From: an uncultured Ruminococcus sp.
GTDB taxonomy: Bacteria > Bacillota > Clostridia > Oscillospirales > Acutalibacteraceae
Direction of reading: 5' to 3'
Length of the DNA stretch: 41,395 nt
Assembly: GCA_902794395.1 (NCBI GenBank)
Contig: CADBHB010000001.1
Coordinates: forward strand, 155,289 to 196,683
This document shows positions 20,041 through 28,884 of this stretch, in pieces (within the stretch, counting starts at the first letter, position 1; every line of letters starts with the position of its first letter). The notes below the pieces were generated by a model, which was not told the DNA's origin, ran no database searches, and saw only the letters and a program-made list of their open reading frames with translations. Position numbers and translations under genes: made by a program.

Positions 20041-20910
20041 ATGTGTCAAATCAAGAATTTCGGTATCGTCGGCGGCGACAAGCGCCAGCTTTTTCTGGCG
20101 GAGTCGCTGCTCGGCGACGGGTATAATGTGCTTTTGGCGGGCTTTGACGGACTGCGCGGTCAGGGCTTTGGGTGTTTGTCCGACATGGACACGGCTTTGC
20201 GCTACAGCGACGCCATCATTCTGCCGCTGCCGGGCGTGCGCGCCGACAAAAGCCTCAACGCTCCGCTCTCGGATAAGCCCATATATTTTTCGGAGGCGGC
20301 GCAGGCGCTGATGTGCGAAAAGCCGGTGTTTGCCTCTCAGCGCGACAGGCTGGTGCGCGCCTATCCCATGCTCTCGCAGGCGCAGGTATTCGACTACGCC
20401 GCCCGCGACGATTTTGCCATACTCAACGCGGTGCCCACCGCGGAGGGCGCGCTGGAGCTTGCCATGCGAGAGTTCGAGGGCACCGTGGCGGGCAGCCGTT
20501 CGCTGGTGGTGGGCTTTGGCAGGATAGGCAAGATACTCTCCAAAATGCTGAAGGCGCTGGGCAGCTCGGTGACTGTCTGCGCGCGCAGGCCGTCGGACTT
20601 CGCCTATATCGAGGCGCTGGGCTACCGCGCAAAAAACACCGCCGCGCTGTCGGTGGTGCACGGCTACGATCTGGTTTTCAACACCGTGCCGGCGCTTATT
20701 TTTGACGAGAAGCTGCTTGGCAACACCGATAAAGCCACCCTGCTTATAGACTTGGCTTCCCTTCCGGGAGGCGTGGATTTTGAGAGCGCCCGCGCCTTGG
20801 GCATCGACGCCTTTCGCGCGTTGTCGCTGCCCGGCAAATGCGCCCCGAAAACCGCGGGTGAGATAATCAAAAAAACAGTTTTTTCTATCATCGAGGAGGT
20901 AAATCGGTGA
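20041..20910 (+). CDS. dpaA: Dipicolinate synthase subunit A
   Basis: The protein has 289 residues from ATG 20041 (a GTG three codons earlier is possible; the ribosome binding site GGCGGG is weak). With DpaB it oxidises a lysine-pathway intermediate to dipicolinic acid in the mother cell during sporulation. The N-terminal half starts KNFGIVGGDKRQLFLAESL, typical of DpaA, and the C-terminal half has an NAD(P)-binding Rossmann motif VVGFGRIGKILSKML (about 156-170). The final LSLPGKCAPKTAGEII is conserved in the family. A CATAGGATA sequence at 19998-20006 fits a mother-cell sigma (sigma-K-like) -10, though the -35 is uncertain. It overlaps dpaB (GTGA). Confidence 0.95.
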   Translation: MCQIKNFGIVGGDKRQLFLAESLLGDGYNVLLAGFDGLRGQGFGCLSDMDTALRYSDAIILPLPGVRADKSLNAPLSDKPIYFSEAAQALMCEKPVFASQRDRLVRAYPMLSQAQVFDYAARDDFAILNAVPTAEGALELAMREFEGTVAGSRSLVVGFGRIGKILSKMLKALGSSVTVCARRPSDFAYIEALGYRAKNTAALSVVHGYDLVFNTVPALIFDEKLLGNTDKATLLIDLASLPGGVDFESARALGIDAFRALSLPGKCAPKTAGEIIKKTVFSIIEEVNR

Positions 20911-21476
20911 CAAAAGCAACCATAGGATTTGCCATGTGCGGTTCCTTTTGCACCTTTTCAAAGGCATTTGAACAAATGCGCGCGCTGACCGAGCTGGGCT
21001 ATGACGTGCTGCCGATAATGAGCGAAAACGCCCGCTCTACCGACACGCGCTTCGGAACAGCCGCGCAGATGGTTAAACAGGCAGAGAGCATCACCGGCAA
21101 AAAGGTGTTGTCCACTGCGGTCGAGACCGAGCCCATCGGCCCCAAAAAGCTCTGCGACCTGCTGATAATAGCGCCCTGCACGGGCAACACGCTGGCAAAG
21201 CTCAGCCTGGGCATCACCGACACAGCCGTCACCATGGCGGCAAAGTCGCATTTGCGGGTGCTGCGTCCGGTGCTGCTGTGTCCCGCCACCAACGACGCCC
21301 TGGGCGCGTCGGCGCAGAACATCGGCAGGCTGCTCAACACCAAAAACATCTATTTTGTTCCGCTGCGGCAGGACGACCCCGAGCACAAGCCCAATTCGCT
21401 GGTCGCCGACTTCGCGCGGATACCGGAATGTGCCGCTGCCGCGCTCGAGGGCAAACAGGTGCAGCCGGTTTTTTGA
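20907..21476 (+). CDS. dpaB: Dipicolinate synthase subunit B
   Basis: The protein has 189 residues from GTG 20907, overlapping the dpaA stop, with GAGGAGGT 5-6 bases upstream. It is a flavoprotein-like subunit (ATIGFAMCGSFCTFSKAFEQM at the start in part, then LLIIAPCTGNTLAKLSLGITD and VLLCPATNDALG), the partner of DpaA in making spore dipicolinate. The pair shows that the organism forms endospores. The substrate, hydroxy-tetrahydrodipicolinate, comes from the asd-dapA products encoded elsewhere in the window. A terminator follows. Confidence 0.95.
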   Translation: MTKATIGFAMCGSFCTFSKAFEQMRALTELGYDVLPIMSENARSTDTRFGTAAQMVKQAESITGKKVLSTAVETEPIGPKKLCDLLIIAPCTGNTLAKLSLGITDTAVTMAAKSHLRVLRPVLLCPATNDALGASAQNIGRLLNTKNIYFVPLRQDDPEHKPNSLVADFARIPECAAAALEGKQVQPVF

Positions 21477-21492
21477 ACCCATACTTTTTGTA

Positions 21493-21529
21493 AGCAGGAA
21501 TGTGCAGGCGCGTATTCCTGCTTTCTTTT
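21493..21529 (+). terminator. Terminator of dpaA-dpaB
   Basis: AGCAGGAAT (21493-21501) pairs perfectly with ATTCCTGCT (21514-21522), followed by TTCTTTT. Confidence 0.85.
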
Positions 21530-21558
21530 GGCTGATTTGCCGAATTATACATTTTCTA

Positions 21559-21587
21559 TTGCTACCCGCGCTTTTTTGTGCTAAAAT
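21559..21587 (+). promoter_or_regulatory. Promoter of the small membrane protein gene
   Basis: TTGCTA (21559-21564) and TAAAAT (21582-21587) lie 17 bases apart, about 33 bases before the start codon of the next gene. Confidence 0.6.
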
Positions 21588-21620
21588 GTGTTTGTATAAA
21601 AAACAACACGGGAGAAAACT

Positions 21621-22043
21621 ATGGAAGAAAAGCTGAAATACTTAATGTCCGCCTCCGGCTTTGAGCTGGAGCGCGTCAGGACCGCGCTGTCGGACAACGG
21701 CATACCCAATGACAGCACCCCAAAAAGGCGCAACTATTCCGCCAAGGCGGTCACGGGCGTTGACGATACCGAGCAGGATATTTACGTCGCCGCGAGCGAC
21801 TATGAAAAAGCGTATGACCTGTGTGTGGGCATCGGCGCGATAACGCCCGAGGGCGAGGTCGAGATAATCCCGCCCGACGGGGAAGAAACGGCGGCAGACA
21901 GCCCCGCGGAAGAGGAGGAGATGTCGCCCGGCAAACGCACTGCGGTGCGCATAATCTCGGCTATACTCTTTGTATTGCTGGCAGCCGCGGTCATCTTCGG
22001 CACCGATTACTTCATGCAGTGGATCAAAGGATTCTTCCTTTAA
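21621..22043 (+). CDS. DUF2007-like membrane-anchored protein
   Basis: The protein has 140 residues. The first 75 residues resemble the DUF2007 signal-transducing-protein fold (MSASGFELERVRTALSDNGIP, then DIYVAASDYEKAYDLCVGIG), a small ferredoxin-like domain of unknown ligand. An acidic linker (about 75-103, rich in Glu and Asp) leads to one C-terminal membrane helix (about 110-130) and a short tail WIKGFFL. The domain therefore lies in the cytoplasm, anchored at its C-terminus. It has its own promoter and is followed by metY after 78 bases without a terminator. Function is unknown; the DUF2007 match is a judgement by eye. Confidence 0.7.
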   Translation: MEEKLKYLMSASGFELERVRTALSDNGIPNDSTPKRRNYSAKAVTGVDDTEQDIYVAASDYEKAYDLCVGIGAITPEGEVEIIPPDGEETAADSPAEEEEMSPGKRTAVRIISAILFVLLAAAVIFGTDYFMQWIKGFFL

Positions 22044-22121
22044 GGAAATAAAGTGCGGCTCAGGCGCACGCCTTTACCCAAAAACAGTCAGAGATTATCA
22101 TTATATAAAGGAGTCATCAAA

Positions 22122-23393
22122 ATGAATGTAGAAACAAAATGCCTGCACGCGGGCTATGAACCTCAAAACGGCGAGCCGCGTCAGCTTCCGGTTTACCAGA
22201 GCACCACATGGAAGTACGCTTCCTCAGACGATATGGGCAAGCTCTTTGATTTGGAGGCGAGCGGATACTTTTACACCCGTCTGCAAAACCCCACCAACGA
22301 CGCTGTGGCGGCTAAGATAGCCGCTATGGAAGGCGGCGTAGCGGGCATGCTTACCTCCAGCGGACAGGCTGCCAATTTCTTCGCCCTGTTCAATATCTGC
22401 GAAACAGGCAGTCACATCGTGGCTTCCTCGGCTATCTACGGCGGCACCTACAACCTGCTGGGCGTCACCATGAAAAAAATGGGCATCGACGTCACCTTTG
22501 TTGACCAGACTCTCTCCGAGGAGGAGCTGCAAAAGGCGTTCCGCCCCAACACCCGCGCCGTGTTCGGCGAAACCATAACCAACCCCACCGTTTCGGTGCT
22601 CGACATCGAAAAGTTCGCGCGCCTGGCGCATAAAAACGGCGTGCCGCTCATCGTGGACAACACCTTTGCCACTCCCGTAAATTGCCGCCCCATCGAGTTC
22701 GGCGCGGACATCGTCACACACTCCACCACCAAATACATGGACGGTCACGCGGTCAGCGTAGGCGGCGCAATCGTAGACAGCGGCAACTTTGACTGGATGG
22801 CTCACGCCGACAAATACCCCGGCATGACCACTCCCGACGAGAGCTACCACGGCTTGGTATACGCCGAAAAATTCGGCAAGCTGGGCTACATAACAAAGGC
22901 TACCTCGCAGCTCATGCGCGACCTGGGTTCCATCCAGTCGCCTCAAAACGCCTTCTACCTCAACAACGGACTCGAAAGCCTGCACGTGCGCATGCAGCGC
23001 CACTGCGAGAACGCTTTGAAGATAGCGCGGTTCCTCAAGTCGCAGGACAAGGTGGCGTGGATCAACTATCCCGACCTTGAGGGCGACGACAACTACGAGC
23101 TGGCGCAGAAGTATCTGCCCAAGGGCTCCTGCGGCGTTATGGCGTTTGCCGTAAAGGGCGGCAGAGACGCGGCTATCCGCTTCATGGACAGCCTCAGGCT
23201 GATGATAATCGCCACTCATGTAGCCGACGCCCGCACCTGTCTGCTGCATCCCGCCAGCCACACCCACCGCCAGCTCACCGAGGAGCAGCTCAGAGAAGCA
23301 GGCATCGCGCCCGATCTCATCCGTCTGTCGGTAGGATTGGAGAACGCCGACGACCTTATTGCCGACCTGCAGCAGGCGCTCGACAAGATCTGA
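22122..23393 (+). CDS. metY: O-acetylhomoserine sulfhydrylase (PLP-dependent)
   Basis: The protein has 423 residues from ATG 22122, with AAAGGAG 9 bases upstream; an ATG 23 codons earlier lacks a site. It belongs to the Cys/Met-metabolism PLP enzyme family (cystathionine gamma-synthase fold). The motif THSTTKYMDGH carries the Schiff-base Lys (about 208), and YGGTYNLL, DNTFATPVNC and the C-terminal LIRLSVGLENADDLIADL are typical. Length, the start ETKCLHAGYEP and the segment ATHVADARTCLLHPASHTHRQL fit O-acetylhomoserine sulfhydrylase (homocysteine from O-acetylhomoserine and sulfide) better than methionine gamma-lyase. No SAM or T-box leader is seen in the 78 bases before it. Confidence 0.88.
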   Translation: MNVETKCLHAGYEPQNGEPRQLPVYQSTTWKYASSDDMGKLFDLEASGYFYTRLQNPTNDAVAAKIAAMEGGVAGMLTSSGQAANFFALFNICETGSHIVASSAIYGGTYNLLGVTMKKMGIDVTFVDQTLSEEELQKAFRPNTRAVFGETITNPTVSVLDIEKFARLAHKNGVPLIVDNTFATPVNCRPIEFGADIVTHSTTKYMDGHAVSVGGAIVDSGNFDWMAHADKYPGMTTPDESYHGLVYAEKFGKLGYITKATSQLMRDLGSIQSPQNAFYLNNGLESLHVRMQRHCENALKIARFLKSQDKVAWINYPDLEGDDNYELAQKYLPKGSCGVMAFAVKGGRDAAIRFMDSLRLMIIATHVADARTCLLHPASHTHRQLTEEQLREAGIAPDLIRLSVGLENADDLIADLQQALDKI

Positions 23394-23440
23394 TAAAACA
23401 GGCGACACTTTTACATCGTTATTTACTTTACGGAGGTCCT

Positions 23441-24136
23441 ATGAGCGCTTTTGTTACTGCCATCATCGTCGCCGCGGGCGGCTCAACACGGATGGGCACG
23501 GCTGACAGCAAGCAGTTTTTGCCCTTGCTTGGCAAGCCCGCCGTATCCTACACGCTTAACGCTTTTCAGGAATGTGACTTGATAAGTGAGATAGTGGTCG
23601 TCTGCCGTGCGCAGGATAGCGACCGCATAAAGGCGATAGCGGACGCCTGCGGCGTGACTAAGCTGAGCGCCGTTACAGAGGGCGGAAGCTGCCGCGCCGA
23701 GAGCGTTAGAAACGGCATCCTCGCCGCTTCAACGGGCGCCGAGTACTTCGCCATACACGACGGCGCGCGTCCGCTCATCACACCCGGGGACATCGCCCTG
23801 GCGGTAAATACCGCGTTTGAAACCGGAGCCGCGACGCTCGGCACGCCCGTCACCGACACCATCAAGGTCGCAGATGCCGACAACGTCATCGTCAGCACGC
23901 CCGACCGCAGCACCCTGCGCGCGGTTCAGACCCCTCAGGTGTTTGAAAAGGAGCTTTACACCTTTGCGCTCACCGGAGCCGAGGACCTCAGCGCCGTCAC
24001 CGACGACTGCTCGCTTATCGAAAAAATGGGCGGCGAGGTCGTAATAGTCGAGGGCAGCGCCGAGAATATAAAGCTGACCACGCCGATAGATGTGGTCATC
24101 GCCGAGAGCATATTGAGCAGGAGGGCGGCAGAATGA
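23441..24136 (+). CDS. ispD: 2-C-methyl-D-erythritol 4-phosphate cytidylyltransferase
   Basis: The protein has 231 residues from ATG 23441 with GGAGGT 3-4 bases upstream. It couples CTP to methylerythritol phosphate in the non-mevalonate isoprenoid pathway. The nucleotide-binding signature [19 protein letters not shown] (residues 11-29), the motif GARPLITP (about 108-115) and TPQVFEK (about 163-169) mark it as IspD. The fold is a Rossmann-like nucleotidyltransferase. It overlaps ispF by four bases (ATGA), so the two are translationally coupled and form a consecutive-step pair. Confidence 0.96.
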   Translation: MSAFVTAIIVAAGGSTRMGTADSKQFLPLLGKPAVSYTLNAFQECDLISEIVVVCRAQDSDRIKAIADACGVTKLSAVTEGGSCRAESVRNGILAASTGAEYFAIHDGARPLITPGDIALAVNTAFETGAATLGTPVTDTIKVADADNVIVSTPDRSTLRAVQTPQVFEKELYTFALTGAEDLSAVTDDCSLIEKMGGEVVIVEGSAENIKLTTPIDVVIAESILSRRAAE

Positions 24137-24609
24137 TAAGGATAGGACACGGATATGACGTTCACCGCTTTTCGGAGGACCGAAAGCTGATACTGGGAGG
24201 GGTAGAGATACCCTATGAATACGGGCTGCTGGGACACTCCGACGCCGATGTGCTGGCTCACGCCGTCATGGACGCCTTGCTCGGAGCCGCCGCGCTTGGC
24301 GATATAGGACAGCATTTTCCCGACACCGACGAGCGCTACAGGGGCGCTGACAGCATGCTGCTGCTGCGCGAGGTCTGCCGTATCATCGGCGAACAGGGCT
24401 ATGCCGTCGGCAATATCGACGCCACCGTGATAGCGCAGAAGCCCAAGCTAAAGGACTTCATTCTGCCCATGCGAAAGACCATAGCCGAAAACTGCGGCGC
24501 AGATGTCTCGCAGGTCAGCGTCAAGGCTACCACCGAGGAGCGCCTGGGCTTTACCGGCAGACTCGAGGGCATTTCCGCGCACGCGGTAGCCCTGCTGGTC
24601 AAGGAATAA
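24133..24609 (+). CDS. ispF: 2-C-methyl-D-erythritol 2,4-cyclodiphosphate synthase
   Basis: The protein has 158 residues, the usual length. It cyclises the CDP-methylerythritol phosphate product to methylerythritol cyclodiphosphate. The metal site GHGYDVHRF (residues 5-13; Asp and His ligands), the motif [18 protein letters not shown] (about 35-52), [10 protein letters not shown] and the C-terminal [13 protein letters not shown] are intact. The start lies in the end of ispD and the ribosome binding site AGGAGGG is inside ispD. A strong terminator follows 32 bases after the stop. Confidence 0.97.
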   Translation: MIRIGHGYDVHRFSEDRKLILGGVEIPYEYGLLGHSDADVLAHAVMDALLGAAALGDIGQHFPDTDERYRGADSMLLLREVCRIIGEQGYAVGNIDATVIAQKPKLKDFILPMRKTIAENCGADVSQVSVKATTEERLGFTGRLEGISAHAVALLVKE

Positions 24610-24641
24610 GTCCGGTCACCGCTCCGCTGAATACTTAAAAC

Positions 24642-24676
24642 AAGGATGTGTTCCTTTCGGGACATATCCTTTTTTG
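24642..24676 (+). terminator. Terminator of ispD-ispF
   Basis: A 13-bp stem (24642-24654 with 24659-24671, two G-U pairs) closes a TTTC loop and is followed by TTTTTG. Confidence 0.88.
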
Positions 24677-24773
24677 TTTGGCAAGGAAAAAGAGCCAACT
24701 CGGCTGCTGTCGTTGCATTTTGCCGCGCATTAAAACGCTGTTTCGCTCATAGATTTGGGCGAGGTGTTTTATT

Positions 24774-25910
24774 ATGTTAAAGAAGGTTTGTTCACTGATT
24801 TTGGCGGTCGTGCTCACCTGCGCTTCCGCCGTTATCGCTTCCGCCGACAACGAGGGGCTTATCTCGGCGCCTTCGGGCGTGTTGATGGAGGCGTCGACGG
24901 GCAAGGTGCTGTATGAGAAAAACGCGCACGAAAAGCGCCCCTGCGCTTCCATCACAAAGGTGATGACGCTGCTGCTGGTGTTTGAGGCGCTCGACAGCGG
25001 CAGGCTGCATTTGGACGACACCATCACCGCGTCCGAGCACGCGGCTTCAATGGGCGGCAGCGATATTTGGCTGGAGCCGGGGGAGGAGATGTCCGCCGAC
25101 GATATGATAAAGGCGACCGTGGTCGCCAGCGCGAACGACGCCGCCGTGGCGCTGGCAGAGCGGGTGAGCGGAAGCGAGGAGGCGTTTGTGGCGCAGATGA
25201 ACCGCCGCGCGGCTGAGCTGGGCATGCGCGACACCGTGTTCAAAAACTGCAACGGTCTTGACGAGGAGGGTCACATAACCTCAGCCTATGACGTCGCGCT
25301 GATGTCGCGCGAGCTGTGCAGGCACAAGGCGGTGTTCGGCTACACGTCCATCTGGCTTGACACCCTGCGTGACGGCAAGACCCAGATAGTCAATACCAAC
25401 AAGCTGCTCAAGACCTACAACGGCATAACGGGGCTTAAAACAGGCACCACCGACGACGCGGGCTGCTGCATTTCCGCCACCGCCACGCGCGACGGCATGT
25501 CGCTGATAGGCGTTGTGCTGGGCGCGGACACTGGCAAGCAGCGCTTTGCCGACGCCGCGGCGCTATTGGATCACGGCTTTGCCAATTATGATGTAAAAGA
25601 ATTAAAAGTCCCCGAGGAGCTGCCAAAGCAGCTTGCCGTCAGGGAGGGAATGGAAAAGCAGGTAGGCATAGGATGCGAGGTCACGGCAAACGCCGTGCTC
25701 AACAAGGCGAGCAGCGACGAGCCTCAGCCCGAGATAGAACTGCCCGACTCGCTTGAAGCCCCCGTGCTGGAAGGCGAGAAGGTGGGCGAGGTGGTATACC
25801 GCGTCGGCTCAGACGAGCTGCGCTTTCCCGTTACCGCCGAAAGGGATGTTTCCAGGCTTTCTTACCGCCTGGTGTTCATCAGGCTGTGGGAGGCGCTTTT
25901 GAGAGTATAA
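24774..25910 (+). CDS. D-alanyl-D-alanine carboxypeptidase (DacF-like)
   Basis: The protein has 378 residues. A signal peptide (residues 1-23, ending SAVIASA) is followed by a penicillin-binding serine peptidase domain: SxxK at ASITKVM (about 60-66), SxN at SANDAA (about 119-124) and KTG at LKTGTTDDAG (about 220). It removes the terminal D-alanine from peptidoglycan stem peptides. The C-terminal about 110 residues form the beta-rich PBP5 C-domain, ending in an amphipathic helix (RLVFIRLWEALLRV) that could anchor it in the membrane. The organisation matches clostridial DacF/DacA. The short distance to dpaAB and spore genes does not decide whether it is sporulation-specific. Confidence 0.93.
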   Translation: MLKKVCSLILAVVLTCASAVIASADNEGLISAPSGVLMEASTGKVLYEKNAHEKRPCASITKVMTLLLVFEALDSGRLHLDDTITASEHAASMGGSDIWLEPGEEMSADDMIKATVVASANDAAVALAERVSGSEEAFVAQMNRRAAELGMRDTVFKNCNGLDEEGHITSAYDVALMSRELCRHKAVFGYTSIWLDTLRDGKTQIVNTNKLLKTYNGITGLKTGTTDDAGCCISATATRDGMSLIGVVLGADTGKQRFADAAALLDHGFANYDVKELKVPEELPKQLAVREGMEKQVGIGCEVTANAVLNKASSDEPQPEIELPDSLEAPVLEGEKVGEVVYRVGSDELRFPVTAERDVSRLSYRLVFIRLWEALLRV

Positions 25911-26008
25911 ATCATGCAGCGGCGCTTTGGGTACGGGGGTTTGTTTGCCTGTAACGGCTGTCATTTCCATATTTCCATTTTCGCATTATAAAAAATCACG
26001 AAAATGCC

Positions 26009-26037
26009 TTGCAAAAAAGTGCGTCTTATTGTATAAT
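26009..26037 (+). promoter_or_regulatory. Promoter of pgi
   Basis: TTGCAA (26009-26014) and a perfect TATAAT (26032-26037) lie 17 bases apart. They lie 35 bases upstream of the pgi start. The stretch 25911-26008 shows no other feature. Confidence 0.75.
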
Positions 26038-26071
26038 AAAACAAATAGTACATTTTATGGAGGATGACTAT

Positions 26072-27409
26072 ATGGCAACAACATTAACAGACAAATATTT
26101 GCAGGGCTTCATCCGCGAAGATGAATACGCGGGTGTCGCGCAGGAAGTAAAGGCGGCTCACAAGGCGCTGCACGAAGGCACGGGTCTCGGCAACGACTTC
26201 ATCGGCTGGCTTAATCTTCCCACCGACTATGATAAAGAGGAATTTGCCCGCATAAAGGCGGCTGCCGAGAAAATCAAGAAAGACACCGACGTGTTTGTCG
26301 TCATCGGCATCGGCGGTTCCTACCTCGGCGCCCGCGCGGCTATTGAGTTTCTGACCTCTCAGAACTACAACCTCACCTGCAAGGATACCCCGCAGATCTT
26401 CTTTACGGGCAACTCCATCAGCTCCTCGGCGCTTGCCGAGATCATGGAGCTTTGCGAGGGCAAGGACGTGTCCGTCAATATGATCTCCAAGTCGGGCACC
26501 ACCACCGAGCCCGCCATCGCGTTCCGCGTGTTCCGCGAAATGCTCGAGAAGAAGTACGGCAAGGAAGGCGCGCGCGAGCGCATCTACTGCACCACCGACA
26601 AGGCGCGCGGCACCCTTAAGGCGCTTGCCGACGAGGAAGGCTACGAGACCTTTGTAGTGCCCGATGACGTCGGCGGACGTTTCTCGGTGCTCACCGCTGT
26701 GGGTCTGCTTCCCATCGCCGTATCCGGCGCCGACATCGACGCCCTCATGCAGGGCGCGCAGCAGGCGCAGAAGGACTTTGACAACGACGACGTGTTCACC
26801 AACGACTGCTACAAATACGCCGCTCTGCGCAACATCCTCTACCGCAAGGGCAAGACCATGGAGATCATGGTTTCCTACGAGCCTGCCTACACTATGATGT
26901 CCGAGTGGTTCAAGCAGCTCTTCGGCGAAAGCGAAGGCAAGGACAACAAGGGCATTTTCCCCGCAAGCGTTGTCTTCTCCACCGACCTGCACTCTCTGGG
27001 ACAGTACATCCAGGACGGCAGACGCACCATGTTCGAGACCGTTGTGCTCTTTGATAAATGCAAAACAGAGGTCACCCTCGGCACCGACCCCACAAATGTG
27101 GACGGCCTCAACTTCCTTTCCGGCAAAACCATGGGCTTTGTCAATCAAAAGGCGTTCGAGGGCACCTTGCTGGCGCACTGCGACGGCGGCGTTCCCAATG
27201 TGGTCATCAACGTTCCCGAAATGAACGAGAGCGAGCTGGGCTATCTTATTTACTTCTTCGAGAAGGCTTGCGCTATCTCGGGCTATATGCTGGGCGTCAA
27301 CCCCTTCAACCAGCCCGGCGTGGAAAGCTACAAGAAGAATATGTTCGCTCTCCTCGGAAAGCCCGGCTATGAGGATCAAAAGGCGGCGCTTGAGGCTAAA
27401 CTGATGTAA
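26072..27409 (+). CDS. pgi: Glucose-6-phosphate isomerase
   Basis: The protein has 445 residues from ATG 26072, with GGAGGA 8 bases upstream; the longer reading would start inside the promoter. It interconverts glucose-6-phosphate and fructose-6-phosphate in glycolysis. The substrate phosphate-binding motif [14 protein letters not shown] (about 73-86), [14 protein letters not shown] (about 140-153), the catalytic [14 protein letters not shown] (around 198-211) and the final [13 protein letters not shown] (with the catalytic Lys) are all present. The size fits the Firmicutes form, shorter than the proteobacterial enzyme. It stands alone with its own promoter. Confidence 0.97.
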   Translation: MATTLTDKYLQGFIREDEYAGVAQEVKAAHKALHEGTGLGNDFIGWLNLPTDYDKEEFARIKAAAEKIKKDTDVFVVIGIGGSYLGARAAIEFLTSQNYNLTCKDTPQIFFTGNSISSSALAEIMELCEGKDVSVNMISKSGTTTEPAIAFRVFREMLEKKYGKEGARERIYCTTDKARGTLKALADEEGYETFVVPDDVGGRFSVLTAVGLLPIAVSGADIDALMQGAQQAQKDFDNDDVFTNDCYKYAALRNILYRKGKTMEIMVSYEPAYTMMSEWFKQLFGESEGKDNKGIFPASVVFSTDLHSLGQYIQDGRRTMFETVVLFDKCKTEVTLGTDPTNVDGLNFLSGKTMGFVNQKAFEGTLLAHCDGGVPNVVINVPEMNESELGYLIYFFEKACAISGYMLGVNPFNQPGVESYKKNMFALLGKPGYEDQKAALEAKLM

Positions 27410-27478
27410 GGACATCACCGGATAAGTCAAAAACTACACGATCATATCAATTCACAGGAATACAGGAGGTACTCTATT

Positions 27479-27895
27479 ATGGTTACTTTACTCATCGGAA
27501 AAAAAGGCACAGGCAAAACCAAAAAGCTGATCGCGCGCGCCAACGAGGCGGTCGCGGCTTCTTCGGGCAACGTCGTTGTCATCGAAAAGGGCGCCAAGCT
27601 GACCTATGACGTGACCCACAAGGCAAGACTGATCGACACCGACCAGTACAGCATCAGCGGTTATGATATGCTTTACGGCTTTATCAGCGGTATTTGCGCG
27701 GGCAACTACGATGTGACCGATATTCTGGTCGATTCCACCTTTAAGATCTGCAAGGACGGCATCAGCGGTCTTGAGGCTTTCACCAAGAAGCTGCAGGAGC
27801 TCAGCGAGGCTTGCTCTACCAACATCGTTCTGCTTATCTCCGCGGACGAGGCGGATGTGCCCGCTTCCATCAACGCGGTTTGCGAGAAGGTCTGA
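27479..27895 (+). CDS. Small P-loop ATP-binding protein of unknown function
   Basis: The protein has 138 residues from ATG 27479, with GGAGGT 8 bases upstream. It opens with a Walker A motif, LLIGKKGTGKTKKLI (residues 4-18), and ends with a beta strand carrying NIVLLISADEADVP (about 114-127), which may act as Walker B. The middle contains LIDTDQYSISGYDMLYGFISGI and ILVDSTFKICKD. There is no membrane segment or second domain. Similar short P-loop proteins are common in Clostridia, but their function is not known to me. It lies 69 bases after pgi and ends before a strong terminator. Confidence 0.78.
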   Translation: MVTLLIGKKGTGKTKKLIARANEAVAASSGNVVVIEKGAKLTYDVTHKARLIDTDQYSISGYDMLYGFISGICAGNYDVTDILVDSTFKICKDGISGLEAFTKKLQELSEACSTNIVLLISADEADVPASINAVCEKV

Positions 27896-27922
27896 TTTTC
27901 CGTCACCCGTTATAATCAGTAT

Positions 27923-27956
27923 GAGCGTTTCCGCCTCGGCGGGAGCGCTCTTTTTT
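27923..27956 (+). terminator. Terminator of the P-loop protein gene
   Basis: A long stem (27923-27935 with 27938-27950, three G-U pairs) is followed by TTTTTTCG. Confidence 0.88.
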
Positions 27957-28050
27957 CGCGCTCTGTCAAGGATAAAACCGCATTGATGGATGCTCTTTTC
28001 CCTTTTTTCAGAAATCGGGATGAAATTATCCAAAATCATCCTAAATGGTG

Positions 28051-28079
28051 ATGACAACTTGCGAAAAATATGATATTAT
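28051..28079 (+). promoter_or_regulatory. Promoter of the lipoprotein gene
   Basis: ATGACA (28051-28056) and TATTAT (28074-28079) lie 17 bases apart. The leader of about 40 bases ends in an AAAGGAG site. Confidence 0.55.
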
Positions 28080-28127
28080 ACATACAATAGGGGCGACGCC
28101 CCGAATAAAAACAAAGGAGTTTATCTT

Positions 28128-28697
28128 ATGAAAAAATTACTTTCCGTTATCGCCGTGCTCGGCGCCTGCGCCGTACTGACCTCCGCGCTCACCGCCTGCG
28201 GCGGCAAGAAAGCCGAGTCCAAGTCCGACGGCGGCACTCAGTCAAGCGTCACCGATGTAACCAAGGGCGAGGAGACCACCGCGGCTCCCGAGGACGACGG
28301 CTTGTCCGACTACGATTGGATGAAGTTTAAGATGCCCGAAGGCTTCGAGGAGTTCGGCGAGTCCGATTCCTACACCACCATCCAGGAAACCGAGAACAGC
28401 AAGCACAAGATGAAATTCTTCAGAAGGACCAAAAGCGCCGATACCGACATGGACGCCATCGTCGATGAGGAAGTTTCCAAGGATACCGACCGCTATTCCA
28501 AGGGCGAGACCTTCCAGATGGGCAACTACACCTGGGTCACCGAAAACTTCACCTTCAACAGCAACGACAGCCGCAAGTTTTACACTCAGCTCGACGACAC
28601 TCACTATGCCTACATCACTGTTTTCGAGATGACCGAGGCTGACGACGCCGTTAAGACCGTGCTCGAGAGCTTCACAGCCGACCCCTCCAAGATCTAA
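28128..28697 (+). CDS. Hypothetical secreted lipoprotein
   Basis: The protein has 189 residues. A lipoprotein signal (KKLLSVIAVLGACAVLTSAL) ends in TACGG, with the lipidated Cys near position 24. A low-complexity Ser/Thr/Glu-rich linker of about 35 residues follows, then a compact domain of about 125 residues (DYDWMKFKMPEGFEEFGES in part, then TIQETENSKHKMKFFRR, SKDTDRYSKGETFQMGNYTWVTENFTF, ending FTADPSKI). The domain is not recognised by name; it has aromatic and charged residues typical of extracellular PsbP- or DUF-type lipoproteins. It is monocistronic and its downstream terminator overlaps the next promoter. Confidence 0.8.
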   Translation: MKKLLSVIAVLGACAVLTSALTACGGKKAESKSDGGTQSSVTDVTKGEETTAAPEDDGLSDYDWMKFKMPEGFEEFGESDSYTTIQETENSKHKMKFFRRTKSADTDMDAIVDEEVSKDTDRYSKGETFQMGNYTWVTENFTFNSNDSRKFYTQLDDTHYAYITVFEMTEADDAVKTVLESFTADPSKI

Positions 28698-28761
28698 TTA
28701 AGCTTCGGCGCTTTGAGTACGCGCTGCCGCTTTGCGGCGGTATAATTCATTAAAAGAAACA

Positions 28762-28830
28762 AAAGCCCCTTTGACGTAAAAAACTTCCGCAAAAACTCGT
28801 ATTTTGCAGTTGACAAAGGGGCTTTCTTTT
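28762..28830 (+). terminator. Long-loop terminator of the lipoprotein gene
   Basis: AAAGCCCCTTTG (28762-28773) pairs with CAAAGGGGCTTT (28814-28825), a 12-bp perfect stem with a 40-base loop, followed by CTTTTT. The right arm and T-tract double as the spacer of the next promoter. Confidence 0.75.
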
Positions 28831-28838
28831 TGTATAAT
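28810..28838 (+). promoter_or_regulatory. Consensus promoter of DUF177-rpmF, embedded in the preceding terminator
   Basis: A perfect TTGACA (28810-28815) and a perfect TATAAT (28833-28838) lie 17 bases apart. The whole spacer and part of the -35 overlap the right arm and T-tract of the terminator. Confidence 0.88.
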
Positions 28839-28884
28839 ATTAGACAGCGTTTTAATATGCGTTGATACGGTCTGAGGTGCAGAT

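Noticed and set aside
22044-22121. SAM-type riboswitch before metY
   Set aside because: The 78-base gap is too short and contains no conserved S-box stem or terminator.
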